In this document: positions 1 through 5,134 of the stretch, one piece after another | Layout: every line of letters starts with the position of its first letter | Position numbering within the stretch: the first letter of the stretch is position 1 | Origin: Chloroflexota bacterium | GTDB lineage: Bacteria; Chloroflexota; Anaerolineae; B4-G1 | NCBI GenBank assembly: GCA_003648085.1 | Contig: QMOC01000234.1 | Coordinates: 1-5,134 of the forward strand | Direction of reading: 5' to 3' | DNA length: 5,134 nucleotides | The notes under the pieces: generated by a model | Seen by the model: the letters and a program-made list of their open reading frames with translations, nothing else | What the model was told of the DNA's origin: nothing | Databases searched by the model: none | Program-made: the position numbers and the translations under genes

Positions 1-117
1 GAGGGCCCGCAGTGCGTCAAGTGGTGCCCCAAGGAAGCACTCTCACTCACTACTCCCGACCAGCGAGCGCAACGAGCGCGGCATAAACTGGCCGTCGAGG
101 AGGTGCTTGCGCGGTAG
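1..117 (+). CDS. 3' end of a 4Fe-4S ferredoxin-like electron transfer protein (partial)
   Basis: Reading from base 1 in frame 1 gives 38 residues ending at a TAG (115-117); the start lies outside the window. The visible part begins E-G-P-Q-C-V-K-W-C-P-K-E-A-L, the typical last half of a [4Fe-4S] cluster motif (C-x3-C-P followed by a small hydrophobic patch). It then has a charged, probably helical tail rich in Arg, Glu and Ala. The pattern G-x-P-x-C-V-K-x-C-P is common in the polyferredoxin subunits of CooF/HydN/HycB type, which carry electrons between an oxidoreductase catalytic subunit and a partner. Which enzyme it serves cannot be told from this fragment. It is separated from hdrA by about 345 bases, so it is probably not in the same tight operon, although it is on the same strand and also concerns iron-sulfur electron transfer. 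Family call fairly safe, subfamily uncertain. Confidence 0.72.
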   Translation, partial: EGPQCVKWCPKEALSLTTPDQRAQRARHKLAVEEVLAR

Positions 118-144
118 GACTGGAGTAAGCCTCTACCCACCCAC

Positions 145-190
145 CCTTGCGAAGGTTGCAAATGGGTATTGGTCACAGACCTCCGCGAGG
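145..190. repeat. pair of 11-base near-palindromes in the spacer
   Basis: CCTT-GCG-AAGG (145-155) and CCTC-CGC-GAGG (180-190) are two similar 4-bp-stem, 3-base-centre palindromes whose starts are 35 bases apart. Between them GGTC-ACA-GACC (171-181) forms a third small inverted repeat that overlaps the second box by two bases. An alternative fold pairs ACCCTTGC (143-150) with GCAA and GGGT (158-161, 164-167) around a two-base bulge. They could be remnants of an interspersed palindromic repeat family or protein binding sites; their function is unknown. Confidence 0.4.
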
Positions 191-205
191 ATTCTGAACA
201 TCTAG

Positions 206-266
206 GCTGAAAGAGCAAGGCCCTACGGGTTAGAACCCAGCCCCGAAAGGGCTTCGCTCTTTCAGC
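206..266. repeat. 61-base imperfect inverted repeat / stem-loop
   Basis: GCTGAAAGAGC at 206-216 is perfectly complementary to GCTCTTTCAGC at 256-266 (11 bp). The stem continues with AA-G-(G)-CCC (217-223) against GGGCTT (249-254), with C255 and G220 bulged, for about 17 pairs in all. Inside the loop GGGT/ACCC (227-230 with 235-238) forms a second small hairpin. No T-tract follows on the + strand, so it is not a canonical intrinsic terminator. Possible identities are a small non-autonomous mobile element or REP-like repeat, or a structured part of the hdrA leader transcript. Confidence 0.55.
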
Positions 267-269
267 ACG

Positions 270-284
270 ATGAGGCAGCCTCGT
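270..284. repeat. small hairpin beside the long stem-loop
   Basis: ATGAGG (270-275) pairs with CCTCGT (279-284) through five Watson-Crick pairs and one G-T wobble, with a three-base CAG loop. It starts four bases after the 206-266 stem-loop and may belong to the same element. The only T-containing sequence downstream is GTCCTTGTG, too weak for a terminator. Confidence 0.35.
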
Positions 285-356
285 GTCCTTGTGTGAAGAG
301 GCTCAGAAACCACGTCCCATAGTTTTGTTAGCGCGCATAAACGGTGGGTCAAGTAG

Positions 357-375
357 GACAAGATGCCATCTTGTC
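357..375. repeat. 19-base near-perfect palindrome
   Basis: GACAAGATG-C-CATCTTGTC has 9-base arms that are exact reverse complements around one central base. It lies 87 bases upstream of the hdrA start. Such a symmetrical site could be an operator for a dimeric regulator, a small hairpin in the leader, or one copy of an interspersed genomic repeat. The symmetry is certain; the role is not. Confidence 0.55.
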
Positions 376-412
376 GCACATTCATCCCGGAGCCTATGCG
401 CGCCAACATAGT

Positions 413-447
413 TTTTACGTTTCACGTTTCACATTTCACGTTTTACG
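413..447 (+). repeat. five tandem 7-base repeats (TTTCACG type)
   Basis: Five consecutive heptamers follow each other without gaps: TTTTACG, TTTCACG, TTTCACA, TTTCACG, TTTTACG. A sixth partial TTC follows, and the array ends five bases before the ribosome binding site of hdrA. It is T-rich compared with the surrounding G+C-rich DNA. It could be a slipped-strand repeat, part of the untranslated leader, or a run of binding sites. Confidence 0.65.
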
Positions 448-452
448 TTCCA

Positions 453-458
453 GAGGAG
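453..458 (+). promoter_or_regulatory. ribosome binding site of hdrA
   Basis: GAGGAG ends four bases before the ATG at 463. The match to the anti-Shine-Dalgarno sequence is good, though the spacing is on the short side. It supports 463 as the start, as does the following conserved N-terminal HdrA sequence. By contrast there is no purine-rich site before the ATG at 1087, which argues against a separate gene starting there. Confidence 0.7.
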
Positions 459-462
459 TGAT

Positions 463-2967
463 ATGGCAGGAGACAACGGAAACGAAGATCTACGCATCGG
501 TGTGTACGTTTGTCATTGTGGATCCAACATCGCCGGGGTTATTGATCCGGCGGTCGTGGCCGAATACGCGGCCACACTCCCCGGCGTGGTCCGCTCGACC
601 GATACGCTATATGCCTGTGCCGATAGTGGTCAGAAGCTGATCAAAGAGGACATTGAAAAGTACAACCTGAACCGGGTGGTGGTGGCAGCCTGTTCGCCAC
701 GCCTTCACGAGCCGACCTTCCGCGCTTGCGTGGCCGAGGTAGGTCTCAACCCCTTCCTGATGGAGATGGCCAATATCCGTGAGCAATGTACCTGGGCCCA
801 CGGCCACGACCCCGAAGGCGCACTGGAAAAGGCCAAGGATCTGACTGCCGCCGCCGTCGCCAAGGCTCGCTTTCTCACACCACTGAATATGATCAAAGTG
901 CCCGTCACCAAGCGGGCGATGGTCATCGGCGGGGGCGTGGCTGGCATTAGCGCAGCGCTCGACCTAGGCGACCAGGGGATTGAGACCATCCTGGTGGAAA
1001 AGCAGCCGACGATCGGTGGGGTGATGGCACAACTCAATAAGACCTTCCCCACCATGGACTGTAGTATATGAATTCTCGCCCCCAAAATGGTTGACGCGGC
1101 GCGTCACCCCAAGGTGGATGTGAGAACGTATACTGAAGTCGAGCGCGTGGATGGCTTCGTCGGCAATTTTAAGGTCCTGCTGCGCGAAAAGTCCAGATAT
1201 GTGTATGAGGATCGCTGCAACGGTTGCGGTGATTGTGCCAAAGTATGCCCCATCGAAGTCCCCAACTACTTTGAGGTGAACCTGGCTCCCCGCAAGGCAA
1301 TAGACGTGCCTATGAGCCAAGCGGTGCCTCTCGTCTACAACATTGACCTGGATGCCTGTATCCATTGCTATAAGTGCGTCGAGGCATGCGGCAAATTGGA
1401 CGCCATTGACTTCAGCATGGAGGACAAACTGGTCTGGGAGGACGTCGGCTCGATCATCGTCGCCACCGGCTATGCCCCCTTTGACCCCAGCGTGATGCCT
1501 GAATATGGCTACGGTCGCTTCCCCAACGTGGTCACAGCGATAGAGGTAGAGCGGCTGGGTAACTCGGCTGGCCCGACGGCCGGGAATCTGATCCGGCCCA
1601 GCGATGGGACCAACCCCAGGCGATTGGCCATCATCAACTGCGTCGGCTCCCGCGACAAACGCTTCAACCCCTGGTGTTCGAACTTCTGCTGCATGTACGC
1701 TATCAAGAACGCCATTCTCTTGAAGCAAGCCTATCCCGACATGGACATCACCATCTACTACATAGACATCCGCACCCCCTCCAAAGGATATGAGGAGTTC
1801 TACGACCGGGCGCGTGAGATGGGCATACACTTTATCCAAGGTCGCCCCAGTCTGATCACTGAAGACCCCGAGACACGCAACCTTTTTGTGCACTCAGAGG
1901 ATATGTCCTTGGGCCACGTTATCGAGCGGGAATACGATATGGTGATGCTCAATCAAGCGGCGGTCCCCCAGCCCGATGTGGATACGGTGAGTTCGGTGCT
2001 CAATATCAGTCAGAGTCCCGGCGGCTGGTTTATGGAGTATCACCCCAAATTGCGCCCGATAGACAGCCCCACCGACGGAATCTTCTTGGCCGGCGCGTGC
2101 CAGGGGGTCAAAGACATCCCCGCCAGCGTGGCTCAAGGGTCAGCGGCAGCGGCGCGGGCCGGGCGGGTGCTCCACGCCGAGGAGTGGGAGATCGAGCCGG
2201 CGGTGGCCGTGGTGTGGGAAGATCGTTGCGTCAGCGCCAAAGGTAAAAAGTGTGGCATCTGCGCCGAAGCCTGCCCCTACAACGCTATTGAGGTTGAACA
2301 GGGTAAGGCAGCCCATGTGATCACCGCCAAGTGTCACGGCTGCGGCGGCTGCGTGGCTGAGTGCCCCCACAATGCCATCAGCCAGATGCACTTCACTGAC
2401 GCACAAATCCTGGCCCAGATCCACGCGCTGTTGGCCGACAGACCGGAGGAAAAGATCCTGGCCTTCCGTTGCCACTGGTGTTCCTACGGTGGTGCCGACC
2501 TGGCCGGGACCAGCCACTTTGAGTACACCTCCAACGAGCGTGGTCTGCGCGTGATGTGCTCGGCCCGTATGGACGCGGACTTCATCTATGAAGCCTTTCG
2601 CCTGGGCGCGGGAGCGGTGCTTTATTCCGGCTGCCATCCCCAGGACTGCCATTACATCACCGGGCAACGCATCGGTGCGCATCGTGCCGAACGGCTGCTC
2701 AAGCAGTTCGAGAAAATGGGTATGACCCCAGGCCGCTTCCGCGTCGAGTGGATCAGCGCCGCCGAGGGCGATAAGTACGCCCGCGTGATCAACGAGATGC
2801 AAGCCACACTGGACGCCATTCCCAAAGAGCAGTTGCTTGAAGAGATCGAACGGCTGCGCCCGCGGATGGAGAAACGCGCGCGTCGGATGCGCGAGGTGCC
2901 GCAGGTCGGGGAGGCGCTGGAGTATGCGGGCGAGCTCAAAGCAGCGATAGCCGAGAGGAAGGCGTAA
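463..2967 (+). CDS. hdrA: selenocysteine-containing HdrA with C-terminal MvhD domain
   Basis: FAD- and iron-sulfur-containing subunit A of a soluble heterodisulfide-reductase-type complex; in this family it takes electrons from hydrogenase and can bifurcate them at FAD. Read through the in-frame TGA at 1069-1071 it has 834 residues. Layout: N-terminal HdrA domain with V-C-H-C-G-S-N (C17, C19) and A-C-S-P-R (C77); FAD-binding G-G-G-V-A-G (156-161); C200-S-I-U203; inserted ferredoxin domain (C252/255/258/262 and C299/302/305/309); conserved N-C-V-G-S-R-D and C-x3-C-C (C393, C405, C409, C410), probably another cluster; second FAD segment [10 protein letters not shown] near 545-554; a second two-cluster ferredoxin domain (C589/597/600/604 and C624/627/630/634); then an MvhD domain (C670, C673, C699, C724, C729) and a charged helical tail. 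Classical methanogen HdrA is about 650-670 residues, the extra length being MvhD and tail. C589-x7-C597 spacing is wider than usual. Stops with TAA one base before the next gene. Automatic callers will split it into 202 and 626 residues. Confidence 0.93.
1069..1071 (+). other. in-frame UGA read as selenocysteine (Sec203 of HdrA)
   Basis: The codons around it read D-C-S-I-(TGA)-I-L-A-P-K-M-V. HdrA proteins normally have D-C-S-x-C-I-L-x-P-K-M here, so TGA stands exactly where the second Cys of a C-x-x-C pair belongs. The same frame continues without a break for 631 further residues of good HdrA/MvhD sequence. A Cys TGT/TGC to TGA difference is a single base, the usual Cys/Sec exchange. TGA also serves as an ordinary stop for mvhG in this window, so this is local recoding and not a changed genetic code. 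A point mutation or sequencing error is the alternative, made unlikely by the exact position and the hairpin downstream. Confidence 0.88.
1089..1109 (+). promoter_or_regulatory. candidate bacterial SECIS hairpin in hdrA
   Basis: GACGC (1093-1097) pairs perfectly with GCGTC (1101-1105) around a three-base loop GGC. The stem extends by U1092-A1106 and, after a U1091/C1107 mismatch (or with U1091 bulged), by G1090-C1108 and G1089-C1109. The apical loop begins after 26 nt counted from the UGA and opens with two G's. Bacterial SECIS elements, bound by SelB, are known to lie within the coding sequence just after the UGA, with roughly 16-37 nt to the loop and a G among the first two loop bases; a bulged U in the stem is also known from E. 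coli fdhF. The sequence still encodes M-V-D-A-A-R-H-P, close to the family consensus, so it must serve coding and structure at once. Pairing was done by eye. Confidence 0.72.
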
Positions 2968-2968
2968 G

Positions 2969-3919
2969 ATGAGCCACGAATCACCTGAAACTTTTGCCGA
3001 CCAGGTGCGCGCCATCCCCGGCGGGGAACACCTGGAGATGTGCTATTCGTGCGGGACGTGCGTTAGTAAGTGCCTGATCCAGCAGAAAGTCGAGCCGGAG
3101 TACAATCCGCGCCGCCTATTGCGCATGGTGATGATGGGCCTGCGCGAAGAAGCGTTCAGGAGCCCGACGACGTGGCTCTGCTCGGCGTGTGATCTATGCT
3201 ACCCGGCCTGCCCGCAGCAGATACACATCTCGGGCGTCATCGGCGCGGTCAAGCAGTTGGCCATCGAAGCGGGGTACGAGTCGCCATTGGAGACCGTGTC
3301 GGTTGATGAGACGTTATGCTCCGGCTGCGGTATCTGCGTGATGGCCTGTCCCTACGAGGCGCTTCACCTGGTCGAAAAAGAGATCGAAGGCGAGATGGAC
3401 CTCGTCTCCGAGGTGGACGCCAACAAGTGCCTGGGCTGCGGCATCTGCGTGGCGGCGTGCCCGTTGGGCGCAATCTCCCGTCCGGGGATCAGCAACCAGG
3501 AAGTCGTGGCCCAAATCGAGGTGCCGACGGACGGAGCACCTCGATTGATCACCTTCGTGTGCGATTGGTGTCTGCGGGCCGATGACGACGTGTCGCTGCT
3601 GGAGAGTTACCCCGACAATGTCCGTGTCATCCATATTCCCTGCTCTGGACGCATAGACCCGCAGATGGCACTCCTGGCGCTACGCTCTGGCATTGACGGC
3701 GTGCTGGTCTGCGGCTGTGCGCCGGGCGAGTGCCACTACAAGCGCGGCACTTACGTCAGTAGTTGCAAGATAAGCCTGTTGAACCGCATGTTTGATCAAA
3801 TGAACGTGGGAGACGGGCGTGTGCGTTTCGTGCAGATTGGTACGCAGGATCGCGGCTGCATCCGCACCGAGGTGGACGCGATGCTCGAATATCTGGCTGC
3901 CTGGAAGGAGGCACAATAA
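2969..3919 (+). CDS. hdrC: HdrC / two-cluster ferredoxin / MvhD fusion protein
   Basis: Cytoplasmic electron-transfer protein of 316 residues with three joined modules. Residues 1-103 resemble HdrC: C-Y-S-C-G-T-C-V-S-K-C (C25/28/31/35) and C-S-A-C-D-L-C-Y-P-A-C-P (C71/74/77/81), two [4Fe-4S] sites. Residues about 110-170 are a ferredoxin with two further [4Fe-4S] motifs (C117/120/123/127 and C154/157/160/164). Residues about 190-316 are an MvhD-like [2Fe-2S] domain: F-V-C-D-W-C (C198, C201), P-C-S-G-R-I-D (C225) and C-G-C-A-P-G-E-C-H-Y (C248, C250, C255). Stand-alone HdrC is normally under 200 residues and MvhD about 140, so the length fits a fusion. It likely links hydrogenase and HdrA. The start has AGGAAGG (2956-2962) six bases upstream and is one base after the hdrA stop; the TAA overlaps the mvhG ATG by one base. 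No HdrB domain is present. The module calls are firm, the electron route is inferred. Confidence 0.9.
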   Translation: MSHESPETFADQVRAIPGGEHLEMCYSCGTCVSKCLIQQKVEPEYNPRRLLRMVMMGLREEAFRSPTTWLCSACDLCYPACPQQIHISGVIGAVKQLAIEAGYESPLETVSVDETLCSGCGICVMACPYEALHLVEKEIEGEMDLVSEVDANKCLGCGICVAACPLGAISRPGISNQEVVAQIEVPTDGAPRLITFVCDWCLRADDDVSLLESYPDNVRVIHIPCSGRIDPQMALLALRSGIDGVLVCGCAPGECHYKRGTYVSSCKISLLNRMFDQMNVGDGRVRFVQIGTQDRGCIRTEVDAMLEYLAAWKEAQ

Positions 3920-4902
3920 TGGCTGCGCCAGACGCCAAACCCAAACTCGCATTCTACTGGGCCGCCAGTTGCGGTGGCTGTGAGATCACCATCACGGAAC
4001 TGGGGATGCGGCTGATAGACGTCGGCGATCTGGTGGACATCGTCTTCTGGCCCTGCGCGATGGACTTTAAGTACAGCGATGTTGAGGCGCTGGGCGACGG
4101 AGAAATTGACGTCTGTTTCTTCAACGGCGCGATCCGCTGCAGCGAGAACGAGCACATCGCCAACCTGCTGCGGCGGAAATCAAAACTGCTGGTCGCCTTC
4201 GGCTCGTGCGCTTATGAGGGCTGCATCCCCGGCCTGGCCAACCTCTACGACGCCGAATCCGTCCTGGAGCGCGTCTATGATACGGCACCATCACTTGACG
4301 ATTCGCGTGGCACGCGCCCCACTCCGTCGAGCCAGGTGCCGGAGGACAAGATCGAGATCCCTGTGTTTTACGATCGGGTCAAGACGCTGGCGCAGACCGT
4401 TGATGTGGACTATTTTATGCCCGGCTGCCCGCCGGTGGTGGATCAGGTCTGGAATGTGTTCCAGACCCTCTTGGCCGGCGAACTCCCCGCTAAGGGGGCC
4501 ATCATTGGCGCCGACGCCAAGACCAATTGCGACGTCTGCCCGCGCCAGAAGGGCGAAAGCGGTATGCGCATCAAGGAGTTCAAGCGTCCGCACGAGGTCA
4601 CACTAGATCCCGACGTATGCTTTCTGACGCAGGGCATCTTATGCTGCGGTCCGGCAACACGCGCTGGCTGTGGCTTGCCCTGCATCAACGGGAATATGCC
4701 TTGTCGTGGTTGCTACGGCCCTCCCGACGGCGTCGTGGACCAGGGAAGCAAGTTACTCAGTGCCATCGCCGCGCTCATTGATACCGACGAACCGGAGGAA
4801 CTTCCGCGCATCCTGGACACCATCGTTGATCCGACGGGCACCTTTTATCGCTTTAGCCTAGCCGATTCCATCCTGAGCGAGTTGAAATACAAGCGGGGAT
4901 GA
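3919..4902 (+). CDS. mvhG: [NiFe] hydrogenase small subunit, MvhG type
   Basis: Small, iron-sulfur subunit (327 residues) of a group 3c-like, F420-non-reducing, Hdr-linked hydrogenase. It relays electrons from the NiFe site towards MvhD/HdrA. Near the N-terminus F-Y-W-A-A-S-C-G-G-C-E (C18, C21), then G-S-C-A-Y-E-G-C (C97) and P-G-C-P-P (C170) supply the expected ligands of the proximal [4Fe-4S] cluster. The C-terminal part is Cys-rich (C204, C207, C234, C242, C243, C251, C255, C262, C265), as expected for two further clusters. There is no twin-arginine signal or membrane segment, so the enzyme is cytoplasmic. A strong AAGGAGG (3905-3911) lies seven bases before the ATG, which overlaps the stop of the preceding gene (TAATG). 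The gene ends in TGA, four bases before mvhA. Residues about 122-148 form a polar, proline-containing stretch that may be a surface loop or insertion. Confidence 0.93.
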   Translation: MAAPDAKPKLAFYWAASCGGCEITITELGMRLIDVGDLVDIVFWPCAMDFKYSDVEALGDGEIDVCFFNGAIRCSENEHIANLLRRKSKLLVAFGSCAYEGCIPGLANLYDAESVLERVYDTAPSLDDSRGTRPTPSSQVPEDKIEIPVFYDRVKTLAQTVDVDYFMPGCPPVVDQVWNVFQTLLAGELPAKGAIIGADAKTNCDVCPRQKGESGMRIKEFKRPHEVTLDPDVCFLTQGILCCGPATRAGCGLPCINGNMPCRGCYGPPDGVVDQGSKLLSAIAALIDTDEPEELPRILDTIVDPTGTFYRFSLADSILSELKYKRG

Positions 4903-4906
4903 CGTT

Positions 4907-5134
4907 ATGAAAAAGATCAGTATAGATCCGATCACTCGCCTCGAGGGACACGGCCGCATTGACCTGTTCCTGAACGAGAACGGGGAACTGGAAAATGCCT
5001 ATCTGATTATTCCGGAGTTACGGGGCTTCGAGAAATTCTGCGAGGGTCGCCCGGTCGAGGAGATGCCGCGTATTACACAGCGTATTTGCGGTGTCTGTCC
5101 CTTGGCGCATCACATGGCGGCAGCCAAGGCCGGC
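4907..5134 (+). CDS. mvhA: [NiFe] hydrogenase large subunit, MvhA type (5' part only)
   Basis: The first 76 codons of the catalytic subunit that binds the Ni-Fe(CN)2CO centre and splits H2. The start reads [17 protein letters not shown], the usual large-subunit opening with the R-x-E-G-H motif. Residues 59-69 are [11 protein letters not shown], the L1 motif whose C61 and C64 are two of the four nickel ligands. Both are cysteine here, not selenocysteine. The second pair (D-P-C-x-x-C near the C-terminus), the position where some methanogen enzymes carry Sec, lies beyond the window. The only Shine-Dalgarno-like sequence is a modest GGGG (4895-4898) eight bases upstream, so translation may be coupled to mvhG, which ends four bases before. 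The downstream gene order is unknown. Confidence 0.93.
   Translation, partial: MKKISIDPITRLEGHGRIDLFLNENGELENAYLIIPELRGFEKFCEGRPVEEMPRITQRICGVCPLAHHMAAAKAG

Larger units (their letters stand above)
118..462. other. gene-free spacer rich in palindromes and short repeats
   Basis: No convincing coding sequence lies between the ferredoxin-like stop and the hdrA start. The stretch holds two short near-palindromes (145-155, 180-190), a long imperfect stem-loop (206-266), a small hairpin (270-284), a 19-base palindrome (357-375) and five tandem heptamers (413-447), followed by the hdrA ribosome binding site. The hdrA operon promoter should lie here, but I could not pick a -35/-10 pair with acceptable sequence and spacing. 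No tRNA or known riboswitch was recognised. Confidence 0.7.

Noticed and set aside
225..240. tRNA T-arm-like sequence (GGGTTAGAACCC)
   Set aside because: It resembles a T-arm but lacks the correct loop, and no acceptor, D-arm or anticodon arm can be placed around it. It is not a tRNA-Sec gene.
206..266. Intrinsic terminator of the upstream ferredoxin-like gene
   Set aside because: The stem is long and imperfect and neither side has a convincing T-run in the correct orientation. It could still terminate in another way, but I cannot support it.
321..341. Promoter with TTGTTA and CATAAA
   Set aside because: The two hexamer-like elements are only about seven bases apart, far from the usual 16-18, so no promoter is called.
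344..640. 98-residue ORF overlapping the hdrA start
   Set aside because: It runs through the heptamer repeats and then hdrA in another frame; the translation has no recognisable domain.
463..1071. hdrA as a pseudogene with a nonsense mutation
   Set aside because: The rest of the gene is intact with all cluster cysteines, the TGA is at a conserved Cys, and a SECIS-like hairpin follows. A random nonsense mutation would not be expected to meet these conditions.
964..1893. 309-residue ORF on the minus strand
   Set aside because: It lies wholly antisense to hdrA, shows no family features, and is explained by codon bias of the G+C-rich gene on the other strand. The same applies to the 291-residue minus-strand ORF at 2140-3015.
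1087..2967. Separate gene starting at the ATG at 1087
   Set aside because: There is no ribosome binding site before it, the preceding codons I-L-A-P-K already match HdrA, and it is in the same frame as 463-1071. The ATG is an internal Met (M209).
463..5134. Methanogenic archaeon as source
   Set aside because: The gene set is found in methanogens, but the SECIS-like hairpin inside the coding region, the bacterial Shine-Dalgarno sites and the domain fusions fit a bacterium better. Not fully excluded.

Overview
The window is a bacterial-looking, fairly G+C-rich stretch (impression from reading, not computed) carrying the start of a [NiFe]-hydrogenase / heterodisulfide-reductase operon on the + strand. 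The gene order is: 3' end of a ferredoxin-like gene (1-117), a gene-free spacer of about 345 bases full of small palindromes and repeats (118-462), hdrA fused to an MvhD domain (463-2967), an hdrC / two-cluster ferredoxin / mvhD fusion (2969-3919), mvhG (3919-4902) and the first 76 codons of mvhA (4907-5134, cut by the window end). The last four genes are spaced 1, -1 and 4 bases apart, so they almost certainly form one transcription unit.

The main observation is that hdrA looks like two ORFs (463-1071 and 1087-2967) but is one gene with an in-frame UGA at 1069-1071. The two halves are in the same reading frame and join without a gap into a standard HdrA. The UGA sits at the second cysteine of the conserved HdrA motif D-C-S-x-C-I-L-x-P-K-M, giving C200-S-I-U203. 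A compact hairpin (1089-1109) lies where a bacterial SECIS element should be, with loop GGC starting 26 nt after the UGA. I therefore read the gene as a selenoprotein of 834 residues. Selenocysteine-containing HdrA is an established selenoprotein class; what is less ordinary is its combination with the domain fusions described here.

Function: MvhA/MvhG form a cytoplasmic group 3c-type [NiFe] hydrogenase that oxidises H2. Electrons normally pass through MvhD to the FAD of HdrA, which can bifurcate them, one branch going to ferredoxin and the other through HdrC to HdrB. Here MvhD-like domains occur twice, once at the C-terminus of HdrA and once at the C-terminus of the HdrC fusion. No HdrB is visible between these genes, so the high-potential electron acceptor is not identified.

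Organism: Shine-Dalgarno sites, operon structure and an intragenic SECIS-like hairpin favour a bacterium over a methanogenic archaeon, where SECIS elements normally lie in untranslated regions. An anaerobe with Sec machinery is implied. The palindromic spacer and TTTCACG-type heptamer repeats remind me of Chloroflexota (Anaerolineae-like) intergenic DNA, but that is memory-based and weak; Desulfobacterota or Bacillota cannot be excluded.
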